A stretch of 64,000 nt of DNA from Bacteroides reticulotermitis JCM 10512 (GCF_000517545.1 NZ_BAIV01000015.1:62001-126000), one strand, 5' to 3'; positions 29,970 through 40,073 are shown, counted from the first letter of the stretch. The notes: generated by a model not told the origin, from the sequence alone. Program-made: numbers and translations.

Positions 29970-31091
29970 CTAGTCTTTTATCACCAATAAAGGAGTATCT
30001 GAATGAAATATCATTTTGCGAGCAATTCCAGGATTGAATAAACGAGCAAAGATATTTCTCTTGTATGAAGTTAAAGTAATAACATCAATTTGGTTATCAT
30101 TTATGTATTTGTCAAGTCCCTTAAGCAAGTTATCACTCATTACTACATCATGATGAATTTCTAATCCGGGATATTGTCTACTAAAGTATTCCTTAATACC
30201 AGCTAGCTTTATTTCGTTCCACTTATCCTTTAGTTCGGTAAGATGGATTAATGACACTGAAAAATGGAAAGCTTTCCAAGCTTCGAAAAAAACTTCAAAA
30301 GCTATTAAGTCTCTTTGATCAAAGTTTGTTAGAAAAGCAATTTTTCGAACTTCGCCAAATTGCTTAAATGGTGTATTCTCCGGAATTGCCAATACAGTGG
30401 TACGACTGCGGTCGATAACTTCAGCAGTAACACTACCTATCAAGTCAATATCTTTCTGATTTTTCCCACGTGTACCCATTATTATAACTTTGGGGCGCTG
30501 TTCCTTGGCATATCGTAGGATTTCTTCTTCGGGAATTCCTTCGCGTAATATACACGAGTATTTGACGTTTGGTAATTCCTTCGATTTTATTTTTTCGTTT
30601 ATACTGTTCGATAATGTATTTAAGTCAGCATGGACTTTCTTGATAATTGTTTTGGTCGATTCTTCATCATTTATCTGATAATTGAATACATCACCATATG
30701 GCAACGAAGATGTATACAAAGGCGTAAAGTATACGTGTAACAGTAGCACTTCAGAGTCGTCTTCTTTAGCTAAATTGAACCCAAACTCACACGCCTTCAT
30801 TGAATAGTTTGAAAAGTCTACCGGAATTAATATTTTCTTAGTGGTACTCTTCACTTCAGGGGTCTTCTCCCCTACTATTCCTTCAGATAACCAAGCGGAA
30901 CTTTCTGTTATTTTAAGGGCGCAAGGTAAATCGCTCTCTTTAATGCGCACACGAACGCCTGAAGAAATTACAGGCTGAATTTGATTTACATTATGAATGT
31001 GTGCTTCTATTCCTTCATTTTCAAGAACATTCTTCAATATCTGAGCTTTTGTATAAGTCAGAATAGCCAAAGTAACTAATTTATCTTCCAT
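29970..31091 (-). CDS. DUF2007-like domain fused to two universal stress (UspA) domains
   Basis: 373 residues from MEDKLVTLAILTY. The first ~75 residues resemble DUF2007 (putative signal-transducing): ILKNVLENEGIEAHI and VRVRIKESDLPCALKI. Two Usp folds follow: the first starts at KKILIPVDFSNYSMKA and ends with the ATP-binding GTRGKNQKDIDLIGS motif (G-2x-G-9x-GS); the second starts at KIAFLTNFDQRD and has a degenerate C-terminal motif (FARLFNPGIARKMI). The pairing suggests an ATP-responsive stress protein with an added sensor module. The frame opens 26 codons earlier, but the ATG at 31091 fits the domain start. Confidence 0.8.
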   Translation of the reverse strand: MEDKLVTLAILTYTKAQILKNVLENEGIEAHIHNVNQIQPVISSGVRVRIKESDLPCALKITESSAWLSEGIVGEKTPEVKSTTKKILIPVDFSNYSMKACEFGFNLAKEDDSEVLLLHVYFTPLYTSSLPYGDVFNYQINDEESTKTIIKKVHADLNTLSNSINEKIKSKELPNVKYSCILREGIPEEEILRYAKEQRPKVIIMGTRGKNQKDIDLIGSVTAEVIDRSRTTVLAIPENTPFKQFGEVRKIAFLTNFDQRDLIAFEVFFEAWKAFHFSVSLIHLTELKDKWNEIKLAGIKEYFSRQYPGLEIHHDVVMSDNLLKGLDKYINDNQIDVITLTSYKRNIFARLFNPGIARKMIFHSDTPLLVIKD

Positions 31092-31175
31092 ATAGCCAAG
31101 AACTTTTAATAATATTAGAGAAATAAATAATAAATCCCAATTGTATTGTAGCAATTGGGATCTGGTCATTATATC

Positions 31176-31466
31176 TTAAATTTGCGCAGGTTCGGTAGCC
31201 TGTTCCTTTTGTATACTCATATTTATATCATTCAAAATTTTTAGAGCCCGGTCGAGAACGGTTGTATCATCTATCATCACTAGACCTCCATCAGGACCAG
31301 GCTCGAGATGTATTCCAACACTTTTTCCCTCCTTGAAATTATGGCCTCCGAAAAAGTTTCGCACTGTATCTACGTGTAATCCAAGTTCATCTGCTATTCT
31401 ATGCATGCTACCGCTGGGCAATGAATCTTTAATCTTACGAAGCTCATTAAATGTTATTGTTCTCAT
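31176..31466 (-). CDS. Small putative DNA-binding protein
   Basis: 96 residues: MRTITFNELRKIKDSLPSGS followed by MHRIADELGLHVDTVRNFFGG, which resembles a helix-turn-helix (IADELGLHVDTVRNF). The rest is acidic. Conserved small proteins of this look are common in Bacteroides, but I know no defined role. It is 84 bp upstream of the double-Usp gene on the same strand and may be cotranscribed. Confidence 0.65.
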   Translation of the reverse strand: MRTITFNELRKIKDSLPSGSMHRIADELGLHVDTVRNFFGGHNFKEGKSVGIHLEPGPDGGLVMIDDTTVLDRALKILNDINMSIQKEQATEPAQI

Positions 31467-31526
31467 GTCTCATAAATTTAATGGTTAATACTATGTGAAT
31501 TTTATCACGCTATAAACTTAAGCAAA

Positions 31527-31560
31527 AAAAAGATAAAACAAATTATTTGCTTATCTTTTT
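31527..31560 (-). terminator. Intrinsic terminator after the bat operon
   Basis: A 10-bp A/T-rich stem (AAAAAGATAA / TTATCTTTTT) with an 8-T tract on the minus strand, 30 bp beyond the batE stop. Confidence 0.65.
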
Positions 31561-31589
31561 TCCTTTTATCTATAAAATGTATTAACAGT

Positions 31590-32417
31590 TTATATGGCTT
31601 CAATGGCTTCTGCAGATACCCATCCTACTTTACCATCTTCTAATCGAATTTCCTTCCATTCTTTCATCGAATTGTCTTTGATCGTAACTTTTCTTCCTTC
31701 GTGTAAAACAAATAGGCTTGTTCCACTATCACTCGGGGTACTACGTACGGTTATGCTTGGAGCCATGACTATTGCTAAATCTCGCTCAATGAGACGCTTC
31801 TTTTGCTGAGATGCAAATAGATTGGAGGATATCGTTATGATTAATAAAATAACTCCTAAAATAAAGCCTGTTTTTTTAAGTACTATTTGCTTTGAAAAGA
31901 TGAAGAGGTATAAAGCAACAATCAATAAGATGAAAGAGACAATGCCACAAGCAGCCCACCCATCTACACTCATGCTATTTATAAGAGACTTTATCCAAGA
32001 TATAAAGAAAATATCTGGAACAGGTTCAACTTTATCAATAGTTTTGGAATATGCAACTTCAAGGTTAGCTCGAATATCACTATTACCAGGCTGCAAAAGC
32101 AATGCACGTTCATAATTAAGTATTGCTTTGGCTATGTTATCTGTCTTATAGTAGCAATTTCCTAAATTATAGTAAAGATCTGCTGCTTCTCCTTTTTTAA
32201 GTATGGTTTCATATACTTCAATGGCAGATATATAATCGTTTTTCATATACGCAGAATCACCATCTATTTTTGTCGCATTTTCTAATTTGGTATTAGAAAA
32301 TGCAGCATGCGAATTAGTGTGAGTAGAATCTGCTGTTGTGCTGATAGCCAGAGAATCTTGCCCGAAGCTAGTAGCTGATATTATTAAACTGAATATGAGG
32401 CATAATATTTTTTTCAT
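31590..32417 (-). CDS. batE: BatE-like TPR and SH3 protein
   Basis: 275 residues: signal peptide (1-19), TPR repeats (GDSAYMKNDYISAIEVYE, LYYNLGNCYYKTDNIAKAI), two membrane helices (CGIVSFILLIVALYLFIF and GFILGVILLIITISSNLF) and a C-terminal bacterial SH3 domain (VRSTPSDSGTSLFVLHEG). This matches BatE of the Bacteroides aerotolerance operon, a membrane-anchored assembly or scaffold protein. It is the last gene of the operon and ends at the terminator 31527-31560. Confidence 0.88.
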   Translation of the reverse strand: MKKILCLIFSLIISATSFGQDSLAISTTADSTHTNSHAAFSNTKLENATKIDGDSAYMKNDYISAIEVYETILKKGEAADLYYNLGNCYYKTDNIAKAILNYERALLLQPGNSDIRANLEVAYSKTIDKVEPVPDIFFISWIKSLINSMSVDGWAACGIVSFILLIVALYLFIFSKQIVLKKTGFILGVILLIITISSNLFASQQKKRLIERDLAIVMAPSITVRSTPSDSGTSLFVLHEGRKVTIKDNSMKEWKEIRLEDGKVGWVSAEAIEAI

Positions 32418-32437
32418 AACACTATATTTCTCTCTTT

Positions 32438-34264
32438 TTAATGTTTTATCGAATTTTCCATTTTACTTATTACTTCAATGGAAGATGAATAGACTTTGTC
32501 CATAGCTTGGTTCTCATCCCCAGGAGCAAAACGAGCAAATTCACATTCGTTCAAAGCGTTTAGGAAGTCACGGATCAACTCTTCATCTACGCCATGCTTA
32601 ATAAGCTTTTCTTCAATATTATCTTTGGTCAAACGAGAAACCGGTATGTTCAGTTTGTCACTAATATACCCCCACAGAGCTTTTAAAACTTCATCATAGA
32701 AAGATTCTTTTTTATTCTCAGAAAGTAATTTTCCAGCTAGTTTCATGCGCTTAATCGCTACTTTGTTAGCCTTTTTAGTACGTACTTTCGCAACATTAGC
32801 ATTAGCTGCGGCCTGCTTGCGGTATACAATGAAGAAAATAACAAAAGCAATAGCCGGTATAATATAGAGTAACCAATAGCCAATTGAACTATAGAAGAAA
32901 CTTCCCTTAGGTGCTACTTGGACATCTCCCTGTTTAATGAATCTGATATCTTCACCCAGGACTTTCAGATCTTCTTTATTGGTAAAGTTAGCAATAACTT
33001 GATCAGCATTGCCAGCTCCCTTTTCTATGTTTACTACATACTCTTCAGTTTTTAAGGTTTTGTAGGATTTGGAGCGAATATCAAAATAACTAAATGAAAT
33101 TCCTGGTATTTTGAAAGTACCGGCATGCCGGGGAATCGCTAAATATTCAATAACTTTATTCCCAGATAATCCCTCTCGGGTAAGTCTGACTTGATTATCA
33201 ACTTTGGGATCATAAACTTCAAAGTCTTCTGGAAATTTAATTGTCGGATTAGAAATCAGCTTTAAGTTTCCGGTACCAGATATCGCCAGTTTTATAGTTA
33301 AGGCATCGTTTGTCTTTAAGTCTTTATTATTAATGGAAGAAGTAATGTTGAATTCTCCGACACCACCCGAAAAATCAGCTGGTTTACCAGCAGGAAGTGC
33401 ATTAACATTTATGGCAATTTTAGGAGTCGAAATATTCTTTTTAGCTTCAACAACGTTGCTTCCTCCATTGAAAAACGCATCGAATGGATCTGCGTTTTGA
33501 ACAGCCTTTCTTACAGTAAGTTCAAACTGTGCCGGGTCTATAAATAATTTGCCCGACTGTTGAGGGAAAAGTACAAACTGCCGGTAGATAGTACTGTAAT
33601 AATTACGTCCTTTATAATGCTCTGGAGTCCATTTGGCATTATTCGACATCTCTATTTCTTGAGAATGAAAACCTTTAAAATCGGGCAATTTAGCATTGTT
33701 TAATTGCATGTCATGCTCTCTCGTATAAATCTTGTACGTCAAGACAAAGGCTTCTTGTTCATAGACGGATGTCTTGCTAGCTGTTGCTGTGACAAACAAA
33801 TCCTGGGAAGACGTATTATTGCCTGATGAAGCTCGGTTAGACGACGAACCATCAGAGCTACTTTGTCCACTTGATTGATCTTGTGGCAAAACCTTCACCC
33901 TTACGGAGTTAGATACCATTTGGTTACCATCGGCTATAATTGAGGCTCCAGGAATAGTAAACTCGCCGGTAGCATTTGCCATTAAGATATAAGTAAACGT
34001 TATGCTACTAGCTGAAGATACGTTTCCATTGATTATTTGTGTACTACTTTGTTGTGAACGACTAGGGCCCATCAACACATCAAAGCCCTTGATAGATGGG
34101 GCTCGAAAGTCTTTCACTTTCTGTGTTGTTATTGTATAAGATAATCTGAATTGATCGCCTGTTACAACTGCATCGGGTGCAGATGCAGTAAATGTCACCT
34201 TATCGGCAAATGCGTAGGTGCTTATTGCTATCAATCCTATCAATAAAACAATCAGTTTTCTCAT
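32438..34264 (-). CDS. batD: BatD oxygen-tolerance protein
   Basis: 608 residues: signal peptide (MRKLIVLLIGLIAISTYAFA), a large periplasmic region of beta-sandwich repeats typical of the BatD family (GDQFRLSYTI, QDLFVTATASKTSVYEQE, GVGEFNITSSINNKDLKTN), one transmembrane helix (GYWLLYIIPAIAFVIFFIVY, about residue 450) and a cytoplasmic helical tail. BatD works with the VWA proteins BatA and BatB in oxidative-stress tolerance of anaerobes. The frame extends 6 codons upstream; the ATG at 34264 places the signal peptide correctly. Confidence 0.9.
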   Translation of the reverse strand: MRKLIVLLIGLIAISTYAFADKVTFTASAPDAVVTGDQFRLSYTITTQKVKDFRAPSIKGFDVLMGPSRSQQSSTQIINGNVSSASSITFTYILMANATGEFTIPGASIIADGNQMVSNSVRVKVLPQDQSSGQSSSDGSSSNRASSGNNTSSQDLFVTATASKTSVYEQEAFVLTYKIYTREHDMQLNNAKLPDFKGFHSQEIEMSNNAKWTPEHYKGRNYYSTIYRQFVLFPQQSGKLFIDPAQFELTVRKAVQNADPFDAFFNGGSNVVEAKKNISTPKIAINVNALPAGKPADFSGGVGEFNITSSINNKDLKTNDALTIKLAISGTGNLKLISNPTIKFPEDFEVYDPKVDNQVRLTREGLSGNKVIEYLAIPRHAGTFKIPGISFSYFDIRSKSYKTLKTEEYVVNIEKGAGNADQVIANFTNKEDLKVLGEDIRFIKQGDVQVAPKGSFFYSSIGYWLLYIIPAIAFVIFFIVYRKQAAANANVAKVRTKKANKVAIKRMKLAGKLLSENKKESFYDEVLKALWGYISDKLNIPVSRLTKDNIEEKLIKHGVDEELIRDFLNALNECEFARFAPGDENQAMDKVYSSSIEVISKMENSIKH

Positions 34265-34297
34265 TGCTTGAATTTTTATCATCTACTATTCTAATAT

Positions 34298-35008
34298 TTA
34301 CCAGTCTTTTTCCAAACGTCCGCCTTGTATTACTCTCTGTTGCTTTTTCACTTTGTCCTGCGTATCTTTTTCATCTTGCATTACAGAATTAAGTAATTGC
34401 TCAGCATTTTCTTTAGACATCTGATTGTCTTTCTTTTCAGGTTTGGGTGGTTGTTGTTCTTCTTTCTTGTTGTCTTTCTGTTGTTCGTTTTGTTTGTCCT
34501 TATTTGGATCGTCTTTTTTATCCTGCTTTTGATCTTTATCTTGGTTTTGGTCTTTGTTGTTGCTGTTGATCTTTTAATAGCTTTTGTGCAAGAGCCAGAT
34601 TATATCGAGTTTCATGATCAGCAGGATTATTTCGTAGAGACATCTTATAAGCTTCTACCGCTTTAGCATAATCTTTAGCCGCCTGAAAAAGCACTCCCAT
34701 ATTGTGGTAAATATGAGCTTGTTTGGCTTATCCTTCTCAATATTACTTGCAGCAACATATTGTTCCATAGCTTCTTTAAACTTTTGTTGTTGCGAAAGCG
34801 TGTTTCCAAGATTATACATCGATACAGTTGACTTTGGATTAACTTCCAAAGCCTTGCGATAGTTTACTTCTGCTTCTACAAAGGTGCTATCGTTAAAGAG
34901 CCGATTGCCTTTACGAATATAGTCTCTCTCTGCTTTTTGGGCGGCTACATTAATTGTAAAGATTAATAAGATAGCCGACAGAATATATTTACAGCTTGAT
35001 ATATACAT
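34298..35008 (-). pseudogene. batC: BatC TPR protein, two frameshifts
   Basis: The reconstructed protein is about 236 residues: a signal peptide (MYISSCKYILSAILLIFTIN), TPR repeats (FVEAEVNYRKALEVNPKSTV, FKEAMEQYVAASNIEKDKPN, then IYHNMGVLFQAAKDYAKAVE in a second frame), a Q/K/D-rich low-complexity linker and the C-terminal tail ending GGRLEKDW. The first break (about 34718) is repaired by one G (AAG-GCT-CAT). The second (about 34553-34568) is in a CAA/CAG repeat and needs two added bases or one removed. batC lies 3 bp after batB, in its usual operon position. Confidence 0.85.
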
Positions 35009-35010
35009 GG

Positions 35011-36039
35011 TTATTTTTTATTTGAAAAGAGATGAATGTTTCTAAATAGCGGATTCTTCCGTTCTAAAATCAACATTTCGATCAATAATAATACTAAAAT
35101 GATCCAAGCTATTGCTTGAAATTGTTCATTGTACTCTGTATAGACCTTCGATTCAACATCAGCTTTAGACATTTTGCTTATTTCTTGGCTAATTGCTTTT
35201 TGAGCTGAGTTTGTATTGTCTACACGCACATAAATACCTTTTCCCTCTTTAGCTATTTCCTGGCACATTCCTTCATCAAGTCGGGTTACAATTACGTTAC
35301 CTTCGCGATCACGTCGATAATCATTGCTACCTTCAATAGGAATTGGGGCACCATCAGGCATACCTACTCCTAAAACACTTACCTGAATAGCTTTCCCGGC
35401 AGCATCTTTTGCGGCTTCTACTGCCCCTCCTTCATGATTTTCACCATCAGTGATTACGATAATAGAGCGCCCCACCCCTTCTTGCGGAGTAAAACTGCGA
35501 GTTGCCAAACCTATAGCTTGGCCAATAGCGGTTCCTTGTTTTGAAATAAGCGAAGGAGATATAGACTCAAGAAACATTTTGGCAGAGATATAATCACTGG
35601 TAATAGGCAGCTGAGTGAAAGCATCACCGGCAAATACAATCAAGCCTACTTTATCATTATCAAGCTCATCTACTAATCGTGAAACAAGTCTTTTAGATTT
35701 TTCTAAGCGACTTGGTTGGACATCTTGTGCGAGCATTGAATTTGAGATATCCAATGCTATGATGACTTCTACTCCCTTACGCTTAACTGTTTCAAGCTTA
35801 GAACCGAATTGCGGGCGAGCTAATAAAACCGTAAACAACGCTATGGCCGCAAAAATAATCCAAAATTTTATATCCGGTCGATATTTAGAGACATCGGGCA
35901 TCAATTGTGCAAGTAGTGTCGGATCTCCAAAACTACGGATTGCTTTCCTTCTCCTATAATTAGATAAAAGATAGAAAGCTGCTATTATAGGTAATAGCAA
36001 CAATAAGTATAAATATGTAGGTTCTTCAAATCGAAACAT
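35011..36039 (-). CDS. batB: BatB, VWA-domain membrane protein
   Basis: 342 residues. Two N-terminal membrane helices (LYLLLLLPIIAAFYLLS and WIIFAAIALFTVLLA), a VWA domain with the MIDAS motif DISNS (in ALDISNSMLAQDV) and Thr/Asp metal ligands further on (ITDGENHEGG), and a C-terminal helix (FQAIAWIILVLLLIEMLIL). Together with BatA it forms the membrane VWA pair of the aerotolerance system, which MoxR ATPases probably remodel. Full length; 3 bp from batC. Confidence 0.9.
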   Translation of the reverse strand: MFRFEEPTYLYLLLLLPIIAAFYLLSNYRRRKAIRSFGDPTLLAQLMPDVSKYRPDIKFWIIFAAIALFTVLLARPQFGSKLETVKRKGVEVIIALDISNSMLAQDVQPSRLEKSKRLVSRLVDELDNDKVGLIVFAGDAFTQLPITSDYISAKMFLESISPSLISKQGTAIGQAIGLATRSFTPQEGVGRSIIVITDGENHEGGAVEAAKDAAGKAIQVSVLGVGMPDGAPIPIEGSNDYRRDREGNVIVTRLDEGMCQEIAKEGKGIYVRVDNTNSAQKAISQEISKMSKADVESKVYTEYNEQFQAIAWIILVLLLIEMLILERKNPLFRNIHLFSNKK

Positions 36040-36092
36040 CTTATTTCTTTTTTATATATTACACTTTTCAACCAATAAAAGATTAAGCCTGT

Positions 36093-37076
36093 TTAAGGTA
36101 TCTTTTTAAGTATGGAGTTACGTAATAACACTTCCAATAAAATACAGAGAAAAGCAGCAAGAGCAAACCATTGGTACTCTTCATCCCGTTTACTGTATTC
36201 TTTGACATTGAGTTTTGTTTTTTCCAGTTTATCTATTTCCTCATAAACCTCTTTTAGCTTAGAATTACTAGTTGCTCGAAAATAGTTTCCGTCTGTAGTT
36301 CCTGCAATTTGAGTCAATGTTTTTTCGTCAATTTCCACAGGCAAATTGATATATTGCACAGTATTTCCTACAGGGTAAGGATAAGGAGCCATACCATTTG
36401 TCCCTACACCAATTGTATATACCCGGATGCCAAAACTTTTAGCTATTTCAGCAGCGGTCAATGGAGAGATGTCTCCTTTATTATTGGTCCCATCGGTTAG
36501 TAGGATAATAACTTTAGACTTAGCCTTGCTATCTTTTAGTCGGGTAACTGCATTGGCAACTCCCATACCAACTGCGGTACCATCTTCAATAAGTCCACAT
36601 TTAATATTGTGAATCATATCCAATAATACAGCATGATCTACTGTTAACGGGCATTGCGTAAAGGTTTCACCGGCAAAAAGCGTTATGCCAATATTATCAT
36701 TCGGCCGTCCGTTTATAAATTCGGCTGCTACATCTTTAGCCGCTTCTAATCGGTTAGGCTTTAAGTCTTCGGCCAGCATACTAGTAGATACGTCAATAGC
36801 TAGCATTATATCAATTCCTTCGATCTCGCTGTTCTGCCACTTATTTGTGGTTTGTGGACGTGCAAGTACTACAATAACCAATACTAAAGCAATGATGCGT
36901 AGTATAAATGGTACATGTAGCATGTAATTCTTATAACTTTTTGGAGTATGTGCATATACTCTTGCATCAGAGATTTGAAGGGTAGCATCAGCTCTCTTAC
37001 GCTTTAATATATACCATACTATATAGGGTATAAGTAGTATTAATAGAAATAAATATTCAATATTAGCAAATACCAT
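36093..37076 (-). CDS. batA: BatA, VWA-domain membrane protein
   Basis: 327 residues with the same plan as BatB: N-terminal helices (YLFLLILLIPYIVWYIL, PFILRIIALVLVIVVLA), a VWA domain with DVSTS (AIDVSTSMLAEDL), TAVGMG, and LLTDGTNNKGD, and a C-terminal helix (WFALAAFLCILLEVLL). The intact DxSxS motif implies metal-dependent ligand binding. Upstream of batB by 53 bp and downstream of the tail-anchored 358-residue protein. Confidence 0.9.
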   Translation of the reverse strand: MVFANIEYLFLLILLIPYIVWYILKRKRADATLQISDARVYAHTPKSYKNYMLHVPFILRIIALVLVIVVLARPQTTNKWQNSEIEGIDIMLAIDVSTSMLAEDLKPNRLEAAKDVAAEFINGRPNDNIGITLFAGETFTQCPLTVDHAVLLDMIHNIKCGLIEDGTAVGMGVANAVTRLKDSKAKSKVIILLTDGTNNKGDISPLTAAEIAKSFGIRVYTIGVGTNGMAPYPYPVGNTVQYINLPVEIDEKTLTQIAGTTDGNYFRATSNSKLKEVYEEIDKLEKTKLNVKEYSKRDEEYQWFALAAFLCILLEVLLRNSILKKIP

Positions 37077-37107
37077 TTTATTTACAATTTAATAAATGAC
37101 TATTCAA

Positions 37108-38184
37108 TTACGCAAAGAGCTCATAAAGTTGCATTCCTATATAGATAAATGTAGCTAGCAGAGCAGTAGAAAGAAAGACAATTCCACAAATCAGCAATAC
37201 TTTTGTGCGTAACGAACGTTTTTCAATAATCGTAATTTCCGTAGGTTGCGGTTTTTGATTCACCTCTTCCACCTGCTTGGTTTCATTGATGAAGTCAATA
37301 GCATTGATAAGATTTGCATCATTTTCGTTCATTTGCGGATCATGTTTAGCAAATTTCACTAAGTCAGCAGTCTGGAATAGATAATTCAGTTCAGATATAT
37401 CTTCTTTATTCTTGATATCTAGCAGTTCACTAATGATTTCTGTAGATGTCATTTCTAACGCATTAAAACCAAAGCGGTCTTTAATATAATTACGAATAAC
37501 ATCCGTTAGTTGAGTATAATACTCCTTCGGATTTTCTTTTTGCCAGACTTTCTCACCTTTCATTCTCTCTATCTCCTTCATTGCAGCCTGATGTGGCGGT
37601 AATTTCGGTTCGATTTTAACTTTACGTATGATAGGTTTATTATCTCGTATTCGCATAATCAAATAAATCAATATACCTAGAAAAGGCAATGCTAGGAATG
37701 AACATGCAATCAGTCCATACCAATCTTCCCAAGCAAACGGGGCTTTCATTATAGCCTTTTGCCCAAAGAACTGATCAGGGTGTAAAGTATCTACCGGAAT
37801 AGAATACACTTTGAGTGCAAGCGCTTTTGACTTATATATTTTACCATCGACGGTAATAGACATAGGTGGCAAATAGTATAAAGCAGAATCGAAAGAGGTT
37901 ACAGTATATTCCTGAGTGATCAATATCCGCTGGTGATCGTTTAGAAATTGAGAATCAGGTTTGGATGTTTCTATAAGTTCAACGCCGCTAACTAATGTAT
38001 CAACATAAGTTGGGAAGATAGCTCGTTGTTTAGCGTCCATTGCAACTTGTAATTGAATCTTTGCCTGCTGCCCGATCAGAATTTGTAACGAATCGATTCT
38101 TGCCTCTACTGTAACCGATTGCGCAGCAACGTTTACGGCAGACAATAACCATACTAATATTAGTAGAATAATATTTTTATTCAT
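37108..38184 (-). CDS. Bat-operon membrane protein (BatD-like beta domain, helix, cytoplasmic tail)
   Basis: 358 residues: signal peptide (MNKNIILLILVWLLSAVNVA), a periplasmic beta domain (VEARIDSLQILIGQQAKIQL, YTVTSFDSALYYLPPM), a membrane helix (LIACSFLALPFLGILIYLI), a cytoplasmic helical region (EIERMKGEKVWQKENPKEYY) similar to the DUF4381 region of other MoxR/VWA operons, and a last helix (KVLLICGIVFLSTALLATF). It has no MIDAS motif. Its place between the DUF58 and batA genes is conserved. The start at 38184 is 1 bp from the DUF58 stop, so translation is coupled. Confidence 0.8.
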   Translation of the reverse strand: MNKNIILLILVWLLSAVNVAAQSVTVEARIDSLQILIGQQAKIQLQVAMDAKQRAIFPTYVDTLVSGVELIETSKPDSQFLNDHQRILITQEYTVTSFDSALYYLPPMSITVDGKIYKSKALALKVYSIPVDTLHPDQFFGQKAIMKAPFAWEDWYGLIACSFLALPFLGILIYLIMRIRDNKPIIRKVKIEPKLPPHQAAMKEIERMKGEKVWQKENPKEYYTQLTDVIRNYIKDRFGFNALEMTSTEIISELLDIKNKEDISELNYLFQTADLVKFAKHDPQMNENDANLINAIDFINETKQVEEVNQKPQPTEITIIEKRSLRTKVLLICGIVFLSTALLATFIYIGMQLYELFA

Positions 38185-38185
38185 T

Positions 38186-39053
38186 TTAATTCCGTTTTGC
38201 AAATAAATTCAACAATGCTTTTACATAATCTTGGTCGGTTCTTACAGAAACCGAATCTACATTACTTTTTGTAAATGTATCGCCCAATTCTGTTTGTTTT
38301 TGTATCCACCAGTCATGATGCGCTTTTCGCACTGCTTTTGAGGAGGTATCGATCCATTGTTCGTGTTCGGTTTCAGCATCTTTAATTCTCATCAACTACC
38401 GGAGGCAATTCGCTAACTCTCCTATCATACACTTGTAATGCAACTACATCATGTTTACGATTAGCTATCGTCAGCGCATTTTTAAAACTTTCCTGATCGA
38501 TGAAGTCTGATAAAATGAAAGCTGTACAACGCCTTTTCATTACATTTGTTAGATATTCCAAAGCCAGTCGAATGTTAGTACGCTTACTTTCAGGCTTAAA
38601 ATCAATTAGCTCCCGAATAATGTAGAGAATATGTTTGCGTCCTTTTTTAGGAGGAATAAACTTTTCTATCTGATTTGAGAAGAAGATAACTCCAATTTTA
38701 TCATTATTCTGAATTGCAGAAAATGCCAATGTAGCGGCAATCTCCGTAACCATGTCTTTTTTAAGCTGCTTAACAGTACCAAACTCTAAACTACCGGAAA
38801 CATCTACCAACAACATGACTGTTAGTTCCCGTTCTTCTTCAAAGACCTTTATATATGGTTTATTGAAGCGTGCAGTAACATTCCAATCAATGTCACGAAT
38901 ATCATCACCAAATTGATATTCACGTACCTCGGAAAAGGACATACCTCTTCCTTTAAAAGCCGTATGATATTGCCCTGCAAAAATATTATTGGACAATCCT
39001 CGTGTCTTTATTTCAATCTGGCGAACTTTTCTTAATATTTCACTTGTTTCCAT
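38186..39053 (-). pseudogene. DUF58 protein of the bat operon, frameshifted
   Basis: About 289 residues when joined. The DUF58 signature RGMSFSEVREYQFGDDIRDI and DWNVTARFNKPYIKVFEEER is near residue 45, followed by a VWA-like fold with DVSGS (LLVDVSGSLEFG). The frame breaks at about 38396, where the first part ends SELPPV and the second continues LMRIKDAETEHEQWIDTSS. Adding GG (GTA-GGG-TTG-ATG) rebuilds the expected V-G-L-M join. DUF58 proteins pair with MoxR ATPases, here directly upstream. Confidence 0.88.
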
Positions 39054-39077
39054 TATAATAATATCTATGCCAGAAAA

Positions 39078-40073
39078 TTAGGGCACTTCAACTTTATTTA
39101 GAATTTTGCTGATAATTTCGTCTGAAGTCATATTGTTTGCTTCTGCTTCGTAGGTTAAGCCAATACGGTGGCGAAGCACATCGTGAGCAACAGTACGTAC
39201 ATCTTCAGGAATTACATAACCACGACGTTTAATGAATGCATATGTACGGGCGGCTAACGCCAAATTGATAGAGGCACGCGGTGAACCTCCGAATTGAATC
39301 ATTTCCTTGAGTTCTTTCAAGTCATATTTTTCAGGGAAACGGGTAGCAAATACAATATCTACGATATAGCGTTCTATCTTTTCATCTAAATACACCTGAC
39401 GCACGACTTTACGTGCTTCCATAATTTCATCCGCTTTTAAAATAGGCTTGACATTAAATTTATCTCCATTAATATTTTGGCGGATGATTAGTTTCTCTTC
39501 TTCCAGTTTAGGATAGTTTATTACTACCTTAAGCATAAAACGGTCAACTTGTGCTTCAGGAAGTGGATAAGTTCCTTCTTGCTCAATCGGATTTTGGGTA
39601 GCTAGCACTAAGAAAGGTTCCGGTAAAATAAAAGTTTCTTTTCCAATCGTAACCTGGCGTTCTTGCATTGCTTCCAATAGCGCACTTTGAACTTTAGCCG
39701 GAGCACGATTGATTTCATCAGCCAAAACGAAATTAGCAAATACAGGTCCTTTTTGCACTTTAAAAGTTTCATCTTTCTGGCTATATACCATTGTACCGAT
39801 AACGTCGGCAGGCAATAAGTCAGGTGTAAACTGAATGCGACTGTACTTTGCATCAATAAGTGAGGCGAGTGTTTTAATTGCTAATGTTTTTGCCAATCCA
39901 GGTACACCTTCCAATAAAACATGTCCATCAGAAAGCAATCCAATGAGTAGTGATTCAATCAGATGTTTCTGACCAACGATAACTTGGTCCATACCTGTTG
40001 TAAGGTTGGTAACGAAAGCACTTTGTCTTTCAATCCGCTCATTTAACTCGCGGATATCAATTGATTCAGCCAT
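39078..40073 (-). CDS. MoxR-family AAA+ ATPase
   Basis: 331 residues. Walker A in LLEGVPGLAKTLAIKTL (GVPGLAKT), Walker B in FVLADEINRAP, sensor I in LVLATQNPIEQEGTYPLPEAQ, and the C-terminal lid with GGSPRASINLALAART. MoxR ATPases act as chaperone-like remodelers for VWA proteins. It is the first gene of the bat operon, reading from the promoter at 40151-40181. Confidence 0.93.
   Translation of the reverse strand: MAESIDIRELNERIERQSAFVTNLTTGMDQVIVGQKHLIESLLIGLLSDGHVLLEGVPGLAKTLAIKTLASLIDAKYSRIQFTPDLLPADVIGTMVYSQKDETFKVQKGPVFANFVLADEINRAPAKVQSALLEAMQERQVTIGKETFILPEPFLVLATQNPIEQEGTYPLPEAQVDRFMLKVVINYPKLEEEKLIIRQNINGDKFNVKPILKADEIMEARKVVRQVYLDEKIERYIVDIVFATRFPEKYDLKELKEMIQFGGSPRASINLALAARTYAFIKRRGYVIPEDVRTVAHDVLRHRIGLTYEAEANNMTSDEIISKILNKVEVP

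Noticed and set aside
34397-34666. A leucine/phenylalanine-rich plus-strand frame opposite batC
   Set aside because: It is the antisense of the Q/K/D-rich low-complexity linker of batC; hydrophobicity arises from reading lysine and glutamine codons backwards.
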